The notes: generated by a model from the letters alone, not told the origin. Positions 44,560 to 53,545 are shown, counted from the first letter of the stretch. The stretch is 64,000 nt of DNA from Winogradskyella thalassocola (GCF_900099995.1 NZ_FNCZ01000003.1:334355-398354); one strand, 5' to 3'. Program-made: numbers and translations.

Positions 44560-45480
44560 ATGAATTCAGATTACACTCAAATTATAGAAAACGCATACAA
44601 GTTCGTTAAGCCAATTAAAGACCACGGAAAACTAGCGACTTACATACCCGAATTAGCAAATGTAAATCCAGATAAGTTTGGAGTGCACATCACTAAAATA
44701 GATGGTAATAACTTCGGAATTGGAGACCACTTAGAGAAATTTTCAATTCAGAGTATTGCTAAAGTCTTGTCACTTTCGTTAGCTGTTAAGTTTCTAGGAG
44801 AGCGTATTTGGACGCGTATTGACGTTGAGCCTTCTGGTACAAAATTCGATTCGCTTCTTTTGCTAGAAACTTATAAAGGCATTCCTCGTAATCCATTCAT
44901 TAATTCTGGAGCTATTGTTATTTGCGACATTTTAATCACACATTTAGAAAATGCACGTGAGGAGTTTCTTGAGTTTGTTAGAGATTTAAGTGATATTCCA
45001 GATCTAAACTATTCTGATGACATCGCTGATTCTGAAAAAGCTACGGGTTACCGAAATGTAGCCTTATGTAACTTTATAAAATCGTTAGATAATATTAAAA
45101 ACGATCCAGCCGAAGTGTTAGATTTTTATTTCGATATGTGCTCTTTAGAAATGAATTGTGAACAAGTGTCTCGTAGCTTTTCGTTTTTAGCCAATGGAGG
45201 TAGAAAATTAAGCGATGGTAAGCGGATCATAACGAGCAGTCAGGCAAAACGAATCAATGCTTTAATGCTCACTTGTGGATTCTATGACGAGTCAGGTGAA
45301 TTTGCATTTAAAGTGGGACTGCCAGGAAAAAGTGGTGTTGGTGGTGGTATTGTAGCCTTATACCCTAATAACTTTACGATTGCCGTTTGGAGTCCAAAAT
45401 TAAATCCTAACGGAAACTCTTTTAAAGGCATGAAATTACTAGAAACGGTTACGACACATTCTGAAATGAGTATTTTTTAA
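44560..45480 (+). CDS. glsA: Glutaminase A
   Basis: The 306-residue serine-dependent glutaminase has the catalytic S-x-x-K in FSIQSIAKVLSLSLAV (Ser65, Lys68; the common form is SISK), RNPFINSGAIVICDIL, YRNVALCNFIKSLDNI and a C-terminal GLPGKSGVGGGIVALYPNNFTIAVWSPKL. It hydrolyses glutamine to glutamate and ammonia. Length is normal. It has its own transcription unit; upstream gap 44409-44559 has no recognised promoter. Confidence 0.95.
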   Translation: MNSDYTQIIENAYKFVKPIKDHGKLATYIPELANVNPDKFGVHITKIDGNNFGIGDHLEKFSIQSIAKVLSLSLAVKFLGERIWTRIDVEPSGTKFDSLLLLETYKGIPRNPFINSGAIVICDILITHLENAREEFLEFVRDLSDIPDLNYSDDIADSEKATGYRNVALCNFIKSLDNIKNDPAEVLDFYFDMCSLEMNCEQVSRSFSFLANGGRKLSDGKRIITSSQAKRINALMLTCGFYDESGEFAFKVGLPGKSGVGGGIVALYPNNFTIAVWSPKLNPNGNSFKGMKLLETVTTHSEMSIF

Positions 45481-45558
45481 TGATTTAGATTATCAATCAT
45501 GTTTTTAAACTAATACCTGTGACTAAACTCTTTGTATTCAAAACCAAAAGAGCATACC

Positions 45559-45640
<82 letters not shown>

Positions 45641-45979
45641 ATAGTTAGTAAGCAATCAACACCCAAATTCCGACACGGTCGGAATCAACGATTTTCAGAA
45701 ATAATGAGCTAAAAATAAAGTTTATTTACACAATCAAGTATTGGAAACTTAGATTTGATAAAAACCTTAAATTATTAATCTATTAGCGAATGGAGCTTTA
45801 GCAAATGCGCAGCATTCACGAAAACCTATTTAAACAATAAGAATGGATGAGTAACTCCTAACAAATCGTTTTGATTTTTTGGTTCGTTTTGCATCAAGGC
45901 AAAATGAATGTTCAAAACAGACATTAAAAATACGTTAGTTCGAATGTCCCGAGGTTTTCTTCGGGATGTATCAAGAATC
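45641..45979 (+). repeat. Composite repeat copy A
   Basis: Shared words, in order: CAACACCCAAA; hairpin TTCCGAC/GTCGGAA (45668-45684); CGATTTTCAGAAATAATGAG; TTAGCGAATGG; AATGC/GCATT hairpin with CATTCACGAA; AACAAATCGTTTTGA; then hairpin GTTCGTTTTG (45882-45891) / CAAAATGAAT (45900-45909). It is followed by a dispersed inverted-repeat unit (45933-45979). The same series occurs at 47277-47547. Rest of the 597-bp gap 45481-46077 has no ORF. Confidence 0.8.
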
Positions 45980-46077
45980 TATAGAAAAACGACCAAAATC
46001 AAAATTTCACACTTTTTTCACAATCTGCACGCCGTTTTAAAAAGCATTTCCAATAACTTTAGAAAAAATAAAACATC

Positions 46078-46662
46078 ATGAAACAAACGCTTTTATTTCT
46101 CCTGCTATTAACACTTCACACCGTACACAGTCAAGAACAACAAGAAGCATATATCATACAAGCCGATAGTACTTGGGGAAAGGAAATCATAAAATTCCCA
46201 ATAGAATGGGCACCAAAACTCACTTTAGAAGGTTACGAAGAATTAACTTTTGCACCAGAATGGTCTAAAGAAAATCACGACGACTTTTGGTCTATAATTA
46301 TGACATGGAGGGTGAAAACAAACCAAGAGATTCCATTATACGAGTTAGAATACAACCTACTCCACTACTTCGATCATCTGATGAAACCAAATTATTGGGC
46401 ACAAGAGTTTCCTTTGCCTGAAGCGGAATTTAAAGCACCAATGACAACCGAAAAAGGAACTGAATATGAAGCACAACTCACGTTCTTTGATGGTTTTCAT
46501 ACTGGTAAAGTCATAACCACTTACATTTTAGGACAGCAAATATTTAACCAAGCAACAGAAGAAACTATTATAATTTTTAAAATATCCCCAAAACCATATA
46601 CCGAAGCTATTTGGAAAAAATTAAACGTCCAGACAATAATTACTGGATTTAAAAAGGATTAA
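46078..46662 (+). CDS. Secreted protein of unknown function
   Basis: The 194-residue protein has a Sec signal peptide (MKQTLLFLLLLTLHTVHSQ). The mature part is rich in aromatic residues and charged: DSTWGKEIIKFPIEWAPKLTLEGYEEL, WSIIMTWRVKTNQEIPLYELEYNLLHYFDHLM, TYILGQQIFNQATEETIIIFKISPKPYTEAIWKKL. I do not recognise a domain. It is flanked on both sides by repeats, so it is an isolated gene. Intact frame and a good signal peptide support that it is real. Confidence 0.75.
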   Translation: MKQTLLFLLLLTLHTVHSQEQQEAYIIQADSTWGKEIIKFPIEWAPKLTLEGYEELTFAPEWSKENHDDFWSIIMTWRVKTNQEIPLYELEYNLLHYFDHLMKPNYWAQEFPLPEAEFKAPMTTEKGTEYEAQLTFFDGFHTGKVITTYILGQQIFNQATEETIIIFKISPKPYTEAIWKKLNVQTIITGFKKD

Positions 46663-46683
46663 GCCTAATAAACAATCGTAAAA

Positions 46684-46730
46684 CGTCAGTTCGAGTATTC
46701 CGACTTTTCCGTCGGAATGTATCGAGAACC
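46684..46730 (+). repeat. Dispersed inverted-repeat element
   Basis: It reads CGTCAGTTCGAGTATTCCGA (46684-46703), loop, then GTCGGAATGTATCGAGAACC (46711-46730). The stem is TTCCGAC/GTCGGAA; in other copies it is TCCCGAC/GTCGGGA, a paired change. Confidence 0.75.
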
Positions 46731-46794
46731 TCTAAAGCTAGCAAAAACATTAAGATTTTATTCTTCTCAGTTAATACCCACTGTTTGAAATTTC

Positions 46795-46802
46795 TAAATT
46801 TG
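46795..46802 (+). promoter_or_regulatory. -7 element for the small charged-protein gene
   Basis: TAAATTTG fits TAnnTTTG, 25 bp before the start codon at 46827. No -33 box at the right spacing. Confidence 0.4.
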
Positions 46803-46826
46803 AGTACATCTTAAAAATTAAAAGTT

Positions 46827-47114
46827 ATGAAAAGCGAAGACAAAAAAGAACAATACAATTCAGATATTACAAAAGAAGACGAAAAGATTCTAGGAGACAA
46901 ATCTGGAAACCTAAGGCAAGACAATGGTGATGACAAACTTTTAAGAAACCGTGAAACCGAACCCGATTTCGCCGCAAAAGATTTAGATATTCCTGGTAGT
47001 AAAAATTCAAAACCATTATCTAATAATAGAAAGCCTGATGAAGAAAATCAGCACTATAGCTTAGGAAGTGATCATAATGAAAACCTTGAGCTAGATATTG
47101 AAAACAGCAAATAG
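46827..47114 (+). CDS. Small highly charged, disordered protein of unknown function
   Basis: The 95-residue protein is very hydrophilic, rich in Asp, Glu, Lys and Asn, with no hydrophobic helix: KKEQYNSDITKEDEKILGDK, RETEPDFAAKDLDIPGSKNS, HYSLGSDHNENLELDIENSK. The pattern of an ALD/LDIPG centre and a YSLGSDHNE tail resembles small hypothetical proteins common in Flavobacteriaceae. It has a good -7 element and a hairpin terminator downstream. Function unknown. Confidence 0.7.
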   Translation: MKSEDKKEQYNSDITKEDEKILGDKSGNLRQDNGDDKLLRNRETEPDFAAKDLDIPGSKNSKPLSNNRKPDEENQHYSLGSDHNENLELDIENSK

Positions 47115-47168
47115 TTTAAAAGCCTGACCAAAATCTAAACAAGGTTAAGCTATTATAAAAACATAAAC

Positions 47169-47226
47169 AATCAAAATCCATTACAATAGCAGACATCATA
47201 ATAGCTATTCAGGATTTTGATTTTTT
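47169..47226 (+). terminator. Long hairpin terminator after the small-protein gene
   Basis: Outer stem AATCAAAATCC (47169-47179) / GGATTTTGATT (47212-47222) is perfect over 11 bp, with an inner AATAGC/GCTATT stem and a T6 tail (47221-47226). A diverged relative lies at 47791-47847. Confidence 0.7.
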
Positions 47227-47276
47227 ACATTATAGCTATTTGGTTCGTTAGATTGAAAAGAGACAAGAAGAAAACA

Positions 47277-47690
47277 AACCATAAGTAAACCATCAACACC
47301 CAAATTCCGACAGCGTCGGAACCAACGATTTTCAGAAATAATGAGCTAAGAATAAAGTTAATCTATAATATCAAGTATTGAAAATACAGGTCTATAAAAA
47401 CCTCAAATTATTAATGTATTAGCGAATGGCGCGCAGACAAATGCGATAGCATTCACGAATTCAAACCTAAACAATAAAAACCCATGAGTAATTTCCTAAC
47501 AAATCGTTTTGACTTTTTGGTTCGTTTTGTGTCAAGACAAAATGAACACAGAAAAACAACAGATTAAATATCCCGATATTCTCATCGAATTATTACAAGA
47601 ACCACGATCAACATTAAAACACAAATAAAAACACAGGTTCTCGATACTAATTTCACTCATTGCAATCGCAAAATTCACTCGAACTGACGA
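47277..47690 (+). repeat. Composite repeat copy B
   Basis: Core words as in copy A: hairpin TTCCGAC/GTCGGAA (47305-47321), CGATTTTCAGAAATAATGAG, TTAGCGAATGG, AATGC/GCATT hairpin, and hairpin GTTCGTTTTG/CAAAATGAAC (47520-47547). A tail (47559-47690) follows that is repeated in copy C with no gaps; by my count about 9 differences in 132 bp. The tail ends in a hairpin-less unit of the dispersed family (47636-47689). No ORF. Confidence 0.8.
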
Positions 47691-47724
47691 TCTTCAACAA
47701 AAGAACATATCAAAAAAGAAAAAA

Positions 47725-48076
47725 CAAACCACAAGCAAACAAGCAACACCCAAATTCCGACAGCGTCGGAATCGCTGTCGGCAGTATATATAATCAAAAT
47801 CCGTTAAAAATAGCTGAAGCCTTGGAAGCTATTTAGGATTTTTATTATGGTTTTAAGAGCACCAAAGTGCTATTAAAAATACCTTCGACAGTAAAGGACA
47901 TTTTGGTTCGTTTTTGGTCCTTCAAAAATGAACGTATTAAATCAACAGATCAAATATCCCAATCTTCTAATCGAATTATTATAAGAACCACGATCAACAC
48001 TAAAACACAAATAAGAATACAGGTTCTCGATACTAATTTCACTCATTGCAATCGTAAAATTCACTCGAACTGACGA
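47725..48076 (+). repeat. Composite repeat copy C (partial)
   Basis: Head: hairpin TTCCGAC/GTCGGAA (47755-47771). Middle: large hairpin 47791-47847 with inner stem AAATAGCT/AGCTATTT, related to that at 47169. Then hairpin GTTCGTTTTTG (47906-47916) / CAAAAATGAAC (47923-47933) and the tail copy (47945-48076). The central CGATTTTCAG..CATTCACG part is missing. The remaining 100 bp to the next gene (48077-48176) show nothing further. Confidence 0.75.
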
Positions 48077-48176
48077 AGCTCTTTAAAACAAACATTAGCT
48101 TAAAAGAACAAATAAAAAAGCATCGCAAAACAAAAGCTCTACAATGCCAATCCTAATATCAATAAAATAACCAAAA

Positions 48177-49271
48177 TTACTCAGAAGCAAACGGATAATC
48201 CGTATACCCCTTTTTCCCAGGAGTATAAAACGTATCCTTATCCCATTCCGCTAATTCTAAATCCTGTTCAAAACGCTCTACTAAATCCGGATTAGAAACA
48301 AAAGGCTTACCATAAGCCACTAAATCCGCATCACCATCAGCAAGCACTTTATTCCCTTTATCCTGATCAAAATTAGTATTAATCATCAATGTTCCATTGT
48401 ACAACGGACGAAAATGCTTAGCAATATCAGTTACAGCAAAGGGCACCTTAGAAACATCGGTAAACGGTTCTGATAAATGCACATAAGCCAAATTATAATC
48501 ATTCAGTTTTTTAATAATATATTCAAACGTCGGAATGGTCTCTTCATCTACCGTAATGCCAAATAAGCCATGTAACGATGGATTAAAACGCACTCCAATT
48601 TTTTCTTGTGGAATCACGGTTTTCATAGCGTCTAAAACTTCAAAAAAGAAACGTGTTCTATTTTCAATATTGCCGCCATAGTCATCAGTTCTGGTGTTAG
48701 AACAGCCATTAAAAAACTGCTGAAACAAATACCCATTAGACGAATGCAGTTCAATGCCATCAAAACCCGCTTCCACAGCGTTCGCAGCCGCATTTTTAAA
48801 ATCGTTAACGGTACGTTTAATATCTCCAGCCGTCATCGCTTTTGGAGTTACGGTTTCCTTAAATCCGTTTGGAGTATAAGACTGAGCTTTAGGATTAATC
48901 GCTGATGCAGAAACAGGCAATTCACCATCATGAAAATCGGGATGCGAAATACGGCCAACATGCCATAACTGTATAAAAATAGTACCACCTTTGGAGTGTA
49001 CACGTTCGGTAACCTTTTTCCAACCGTCCACTTGCGCTTTAGAGTGAATACCAGGAGTATTGATATAGCCCACAGCTTCCTTAGAAACCTGAGAACCTTC
49101 TGTTATAATTAAACCTGCCGAAGCACGCTGTTCGTAATATAAACCTTGTAAATCGTCTGTAGCGACTTTTTCTTTGTTATCCGCACGACTACGCGTCATA
49201 GGTGCCATAACAACACGGTTTTTTAAAGTGATATTTTTATGATAGGGAGTTAATAAATGTTGCGTATTCAT
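48177..49271 (-). CDS. Alkene reductase of the Old Yellow Enzyme family (NemA-like)
   Basis: I choose Met 49271 (364 residues, MNTQHLLTPYHKNITLKNRV) over an upstream Met at 49325 because OYE proteins begin there. Motifs: RVVMAPMTRSRADN, the FMN region QLWHVGRISHPDF, the substrate His/Asn region IELHSSNGYLFQQF, and a C-terminal DADLVAYGKPFVSNPDL. These FMN enzymes reduce activated C=C bonds (enals, enones, N-ethylmaleimide) with NADPH. Functionally it belongs with the stress reductases at 38-42 kb, but it is separate. No promoter element was found in the 350-bp gap to the next gene. Confidence 0.92.
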   Translation of the reverse strand: MNTQHLLTPYHKNITLKNRVVMAPMTRSRADNKEKVATDDLQGLYYEQRASAGLIITEGSQVSKEAVGYINTPGIHSKAQVDGWKKVTERVHSKGGTIFIQLWHVGRISHPDFHDGELPVSASAINPKAQSYTPNGFKETVTPKAMTAGDIKRTVNDFKNAAANAVEAGFDGIELHSSNGYLFQQFFNGCSNTRTDDYGGNIENRTRFFFEVLDAMKTVIPQEKIGVRFNPSLHGLFGITVDEETIPTFEYIIKKLNDYNLAYVHLSEPFTDVSKVPFAVTDIAKHFRPLYNGTLMINTNFDQDKGNKVLADGDADLVAYGKPFVSNPDLVERFEQDLELAEWDKDTFYTPGKKGYTDYPFASE

Positions 49272-49621
49272 AGGTGTTTTACTTGTGTTAATTTGAAGTA
49301 TAAAGTTACGATTTTCAAACACCAATTTGGCGAATAGATAGCAATTAAGATAGATTTAACCTTTCTTAAACGCATCAATACTTTGTTGTTATAAGTCAAG
49401 AGCTATAGGTTTTAACCCTTAAGTTTGAATCAATTTTAATGTGAACTATCATAGAAAGATTGATTAGAAATAAGAAGGAAGTAGATGATATAATATGTGG
49501 TGATAAATTTGGATGATTAAGTAAAGGTTCTGGAAAAGACTAACTGTTAATCGTGCACGTAAAATAGCCTAGCATCTCTGCAACAAAAACTTAGATCATC
49601 ACAAAAATAGACCATATCATT

Positions 49622-50542
49622 ATGAAAATATTTAAATTTAGTTCCATCTTATTTAGTACGTTACTATTGGTTTCGGCCTGCAAGGATGACGTTAAAAGTA
49701 ATCTAAATAATACTCCAAATACGGAAGGTATTGGATACGTAGAAACCGATGCGTCTCCTTCTGGTATTTACGACAACATTGTTTCTCAGTTAAATAGTAA
49801 CGAGAACATTGGTATTATTGCAGAAGTTAACCATTCTGAAAATGCTCAGAACGTCGGTTTAGAATTAGATTTTACACGTACCGTATATTTTGGAAATCCG
49901 ACACTTGGAACTCCACTAATGCAAAATAATAGTTCTGCCGGATTAGATTTACCCCAACGCCTTACCGTGTTTACTGATGAAATTGGAGATGCTATTGTGG
50001 CATACAATTCAGTAGACTACTTAGTTAACAGACATAGTTTGAGCGATGTTTCAACAACAGATATGATAGCCAATGCACTTGTTACCATTGTAAATAGCGC
50101 AACAGAGAAAGATATTGTGTTAAATTCATCTAGTCCCATATTAAACGACGGAATTATTTCTGTGACGAGCACGAACGACTTCAATACAACCTATAATCTA
50201 ATTTTAGATACCTTAAACAGTTTAGACGCCGTGTCAGTTATCGCAGAGTTAGATCATCAAGCTAATGCTCAAAGTGTTGCCATGGAGTTATTGCCTACGA
50301 AATTAATCATTTTTGGAAATCCAGCATTAGGAACACCGTTAATGTCAGAATTAAGAACTATAGCTTTAGACTTACCCCAAAAAATGTTGATTTATGAAAA
50401 TAGTGATGGTGATGTCAATATTATATATAATAATCCATTTTATATAGGAGAAAGACATGGTATAACTGGAAATAACGACACTTTAGAAATGATTTCTCAA
50501 GCACTGCAAACCATATCTGCTTCTGGGACTTCAGCGAACTAA
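49622..50542 (+). CDS. Lipoprotein with two DUF302 domains
   Basis: The 306-residue protein has a lipoprotein signal (lipobox VSAC near residue 20). Two DUF302 repeats follow: IVSQLNSNENIGIIAEVNHSENAQNVGLELDFTRTVYFGNPTLGTPLMQNN (about 49-105) and LILDTLNSLDAVSVIAELDHQANAQSVAMELLPTKLIIFGNPALGTPLMSEL (about 198-250). Each copy has the FGNPxxGTPLM signature. Function of DUF302 is not known; there are reports of heavy-metal or redox links. The upstream gap has no obvious promoter; a hairpin terminator follows. Confidence 0.85.
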   Translation: MKIFKFSSILFSTLLLVSACKDDVKSNLNNTPNTEGIGYVETDASPSGIYDNIVSQLNSNENIGIIAEVNHSENAQNVGLELDFTRTVYFGNPTLGTPLMQNNSSAGLDLPQRLTVFTDEIGDAIVAYNSVDYLVNRHSLSDVSTTDMIANALVTIVNSATEKDIVLNSSSPILNDGIISVTSTNDFNTTYNLILDTLNSLDAVSVIAELDHQANAQSVAMELLPTKLIIFGNPALGTPLMSELRTIALDLPQKMLIYENSDGDVNIIYNNPFYIGERHGITGNNDTLEMISQALQTISASGTSAN

Positions 50543-50583
50543 AATGTATGTGAGCCAAAACCCTCATTTTGGTAAACATTGTG

Positions 50584-50622
50584 AAAAGCTTGTAAATACT
50601 TTATTTATGAGCTTTTTGCTTT
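50584..50622 (+). terminator. Terminator after the DUF302 gene
   Basis: Stem AAAAGCT (50584-50590) / AGCTTTT (50610-50616) with an inner GTAAATA/TATTTAT pairing is followed by TTGCTTTTA. It lies 41 bp past the stop codon. Confidence 0.55.
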
Positions 50623-50756
50623 TATAACATGAACAGTTTTGATAATTAGTTTTTAAGGAATACCGTAATTCACCAAAACATTAATTAACCATTAAATAAA
50701 ACATCTCTCCTTGCCATTTCCCACTATTATTTAGACCTTCGCAAAAAAACAACCCA

Positions 50757-51278
50757 ATGACAATATTTGTAGACATGGACGATGTGTTAGCCGACACTTA
50801 CGGCAAACACATAGAATTATATAACAAAGAACATCAGCAAGACTTACGCATGTCGCAAATTTCTTCTGGTGAAATATGGCATAATGTCCCAAAAGCACAC
50901 CAAGAAAGTATTAGGCAACACGCGTTACAACCTGGCTTTTTTAGAGATTTAAAACCTATTGAAGATAGTATATTGGTCATGGAAGCGCTGTATAATAGAC
51001 ATGAAGTTTATATTGCTACGGCAGCAACTCAGTTTCCAAATTCCTTATTAGAAAAGAGCGAGTGGTTAGATGAGCATATGCCATTCATTACGTGGCAACA
51101 CCGTATTATGTGTGGAGATAAGTTTATCTTAAATGGAGATGTTCTTATTGATGATAGATCGTATAATTTAGAGAAGTTTCAAGGAGATACATTATTGTTT
51201 AATTCTCCTCATAATGTGAATGATACAGGCTACAACAGAGTGGCTACTTGGGAAGATATCGCTAAGCTTTTACTTTAA
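50757..51278 (+). CDS. 5'(3')-deoxyribonucleotidase-like HAD phosphatase
   Basis: The 173-residue HAD protein has the nucleophile motif FVDMDDVLADTYGKH (Asp at 6 and 8), GFFRDLKPIEDSILVMEAL and a C-terminal DDRSYNLEKFQGDTLLFNSPHN (motif IV). It matches the NT5C family, which removes the phosphate from deoxyribonucleoside monophosphates and may moderate dNTP pools. It appears to be a single gene. Confidence 0.88.
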   Translation: MTIFVDMDDVLADTYGKHIELYNKEHQQDLRMSQISSGEIWHNVPKAHQESIRQHALQPGFFRDLKPIEDSILVMEALYNRHEVYIATAATQFPNSLLEKSEWLDEHMPFITWQHRIMCGDKFILNGDVLIDDRSYNLEKFQGDTLLFNSPHNVNDTGYNRVATWEDIAKLLL

Positions 51279-51411
51279 AACAAACCCAAAGCTTCACAAC
51301 GAATGTAATCGGAATTACTTTGAGTCGGCCAATGCAACGGTCTTTAAAGAGGTAATTGAAGATTCCTAGATGTACGGTTGATAGCACTAAAATTTACTAA
51401 TGGTTAGAGCA

Positions 51412-51810
51412 TTACATAGGCAAAAGGACTTGCGCAAGTTGCTTTCGGATTTTAATAACACGTTTATCATTTTGTAGCGCATCTTCTCCTACTTTGAGTC
51501 GTGCCATTAATAAAACTGTAAGTTTATCAATGGCATGTATTATCGCCAGTACAATATTGTCATTATCAGCTTCAAAATTAATGGGTTGTAGCTTTTTTCC
51601 TGTGATATTAGTACTTAATGAACAGTGATTGCCGTAACGTCCTTCTCTTTCATAATTTTCATTAGATAAATGAACGTTTATATCGGTAATATGTAATTTG
51701 TAGGTCTCTAATCGACATTCAAATAACGCCGTAAGATAAGCCGTGTCTCTTTCGGTAATATGTATGGTTTTATTAGAGTTAAGTTGCGTCGTATTAAATT
51801 GAATTCTCAT
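51412..51810 (-). CDS. HPF/RaiA-like ribosome-associated protein
   Basis: The 132-residue protein has a beta-alpha-beta-beta-beta-alpha pattern resembling the ribosome hibernation factor fold: MRIQFNTTQL strand, ITERDTAYLTALFECRLETY helix, DINVHLSNENYEREGRYGNHCSLSTNITGKKLQPINFEADNDNIVLAIIHAIDKLTVLLMARLK. It is somewhat diverged and slightly longer in the tail than HPF. It would bind the 30S subunit under stress. Confidence is moderate because no absolute signature exists. The 366-bp gap 51811-52176 upstream holds no clear promoter or repeat. Confidence 0.6.
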   Translation of the reverse strand: MRIQFNTTQLNSNKTIHITERDTAYLTALFECRLETYKLHITDINVHLSNENYEREGRYGNHCSLSTNITGKKLQPINFEADNDNIVLAIIHAIDKLTVLLMARLKVGEDALQNDKRVIKIRKQLAQVLLPM

Positions 51811-52176
51811 GATCCTATAGGTTTTAAAATGGTTAAATTTTAATTATTATGTTAATGGAGTCTGTATTTATGAATTCAGAAGTGCATTAAAATAATGATA
51901 GACCTTTCGTATTATTTAGACTATATGTTGTTTGGGGTATCATATGATTTGATAAAGTTTATTAGTTATGAGGGACTATTATTTGAGGTATTTATAATGT
52001 AGTGAATTACTTACAATTCCACGACTAAACGAGGTTAAGCTTGTGTTAAAGCTGACTGATTAGCGTTATAATTTTCTGAAATGAAATTAAATCTCCGGTA
52101 ATTCGATGCTAATTGCAACTTTAGAAACTTTAGATATAAATAGTTACCTTTCATACAGCAATTATGATACACTAGG

Positions 52177-53145
52177 ATGAGTAAGCCAATTAATACCTTT
52201 TCAAGACGCGATTTTGCCAAACTTTCAACATTAGGAATCGCAGCATTGCCTTTTTTGGGGTTTCAAAATGCTTTCGATCCAATAAATTCTGCAACAGAAA
52301 ATGACCTTAAGGTTCATTTGTTTTCTAAACACTTACAGTTTTTAAATTATAGAGATATGTCTGAAGCTGCTGCGAACATGGGTTTTGATGGACTCGATTT
52401 AACTGTTAGACGAAAAGGCCATGTACTTCCAGAACAGGTAAAAGACGATTTACCAAAAGCGGTTGAAGCCATGAAAGCATATGGATTACAACCACAACTA
52501 ATGTCCACAAACGTTTGGGATGTTAACGATGATAAAAACAAAGTGGTTTTAGAAACAGCAAGCCAATTAGGGTTTACGCATTATCGCACCGATTGGTTAA
52601 CATATCCAGAAAATCAATCCATACAAGAGAGTCAAGCACACTATGCCAAACAAGCCAAAGCTTTAGAACAACTTAACGAAGAATTAGGATTAATTGGTGG
52701 TTATCAAAACCATTCGGGTAAACATGTGGGTGCAGCCGTTTGGGATTTGCTCCCTATTTTAGAAGCTACAAAGGGTGAATTTCTAGGTTGTCAATATGAT
52801 ATTAGGCATGCGGTTGTTGAAGGCGCTGGTAGTTGGGAGTTAGGTTTGCAACGTATTAAACCATTTATTAATACTATAGTGATTAAAGATTTTAAATGGG
52901 GCCTTACAGACGGAAAATGGACGCTTATAAATGTACCACTTGGTGAAGGAATGGTAGATTTTAAGCGCTATTTCTCAATATTAAAAAAATATAAAATCAA
53001 TGTGCCTGTGTCTCTACATCTCGAATATGATTTAGGTGGTGCCGAAAAAGGGCATTCTACTTTAACCATCAGTAAAGAAGAGGTTTTTAAAAATATGACC
53101 AATGATTTACAGTTTCTTAAGGAAGTTTGGAAGCAAGCTGAATAA
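52177..53145 (+). CDS. Tat-exported sugar-phosphate isomerase/epimerase-like TIM-barrel protein
   Basis: The 322-residue protein has a twin-arginine signal: FSRRDFAKLSTLGIAALPFLGF (twin Arg at 10-11). The xylose isomerase-like TIM barrel follows: MSEAAANMGFDGLDLTVR, HYRTDWLTYPENQSIQ, GYQNHSGKHVGAAVW, QYDIRHAVVEGAGSW and VSLHLEYD with metal-binding residues. Similar proteins are often encoded in carbohydrate loci, but none is adjacent here. The substrate is unknown; periplasmic sugar metabolism is plausible. Confidence 0.85.
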   Translation: MSKPINTFSRRDFAKLSTLGIAALPFLGFQNAFDPINSATENDLKVHLFSKHLQFLNYRDMSEAAANMGFDGLDLTVRRKGHVLPEQVKDDLPKAVEAMKAYGLQPQLMSTNVWDVNDDKNKVVLETASQLGFTHYRTDWLTYPENQSIQESQAHYAKQAKALEQLNEELGLIGGYQNHSGKHVGAAVWDLLPILEATKGEFLGCQYDIRHAVVEGAGSWELGLQRIKPFINTIVIKDFKWGLTDGKWTLINVPLGEGMVDFKRYFSILKKYKINVPVSLHLEYDLGGAEKGHSTLTISKEEVFKNMTNDLQFLKEVWKQAE

Positions 53146-53161
53146 GGTGTGGCCCGGAGCG

Positions 53162-53198
53162 CAGAAAATCCTGCGTTAATCAGGATTTTCTGTTGTTT
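53162..53198 (+). terminator. Strong hairpin terminator after the isomerase-like gene
   Basis: Perfect 12-bp stem CAGAAAATCCTG (53162-53173) / CAGGATTTTCTG (53181-53192) with a 7-nt loop is followed by TTGTTTT. It separates this gene from the convergent CsbD gene. Confidence 0.85.
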
Positions 53199-53213
53199 TA
53201 AAACGAGGGAGTT

Positions 53214-53414
53214 TTAGAACTTTAAATCGTTTAAGAAACTATTGACGTTTTCTTTTGTTTCGCCTGTTTTCTTCTGAATTCGGCCAACAACTTCATCTTC
53301 TTTACCTTCTTGGTAATCTAGATCATCGTCAGTAAGTTCTCCCCATTTTTGTTTTAATTTTCCTTTAGCAATATTCCAATTGCCTTTTGCTTTATCTTGC
53401 CATGGTTTAGACAT
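53214..53414 (-). CDS. CsbD-family stress protein
   Basis: The 66-residue protein has the CsbD pattern WQDKAKGNWNIAKGKLKQKWGELTDDDLDYQEGKEDEVVGRIQKKTG with G.I.K..G.. W repeats. Members are small hydrophilic proteins induced by general stress. It is convergent with the isomerase gene and separated by 131 bp from the upstream exonuclease gene on the other strand. Confidence 0.9.
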   Translation of the reverse strand: MSKPWQDKAKGNWNIAKGKLKQKWGELTDDDLDYQEGKEDEVVGRIQKKTGETKENVNSFLNDLKF

Positions 53415-53545
53415 AATTTCTGTATTTTTAAGTTAATAAAGTAAATCACTTTGATCTACTACTGTAAATTTACAGCAAGTCTTAAACACCCATTAGCACA
53501 ATCCATTAATAAATTGATGCAAAAAATAAAAGAAGGTAAAAACGC

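Noticed and set aside
47867-48073. 68-codon plus-strand ORF
   Set aside because: It lies wholly inside composite repeat copy C, including its hairpin; no protein features.
45641-48076. CRISPR array
   Set aside because: Repeats are long, few, irregularly spaced and partly degenerate; there are no uniform spacers and no cas genes.
52035-52220. 61-codon minus-strand ORF
   Set aside because: It overlaps the start of the Tat-signal gene, has no domain and has a composition like random AT-rich DNA.
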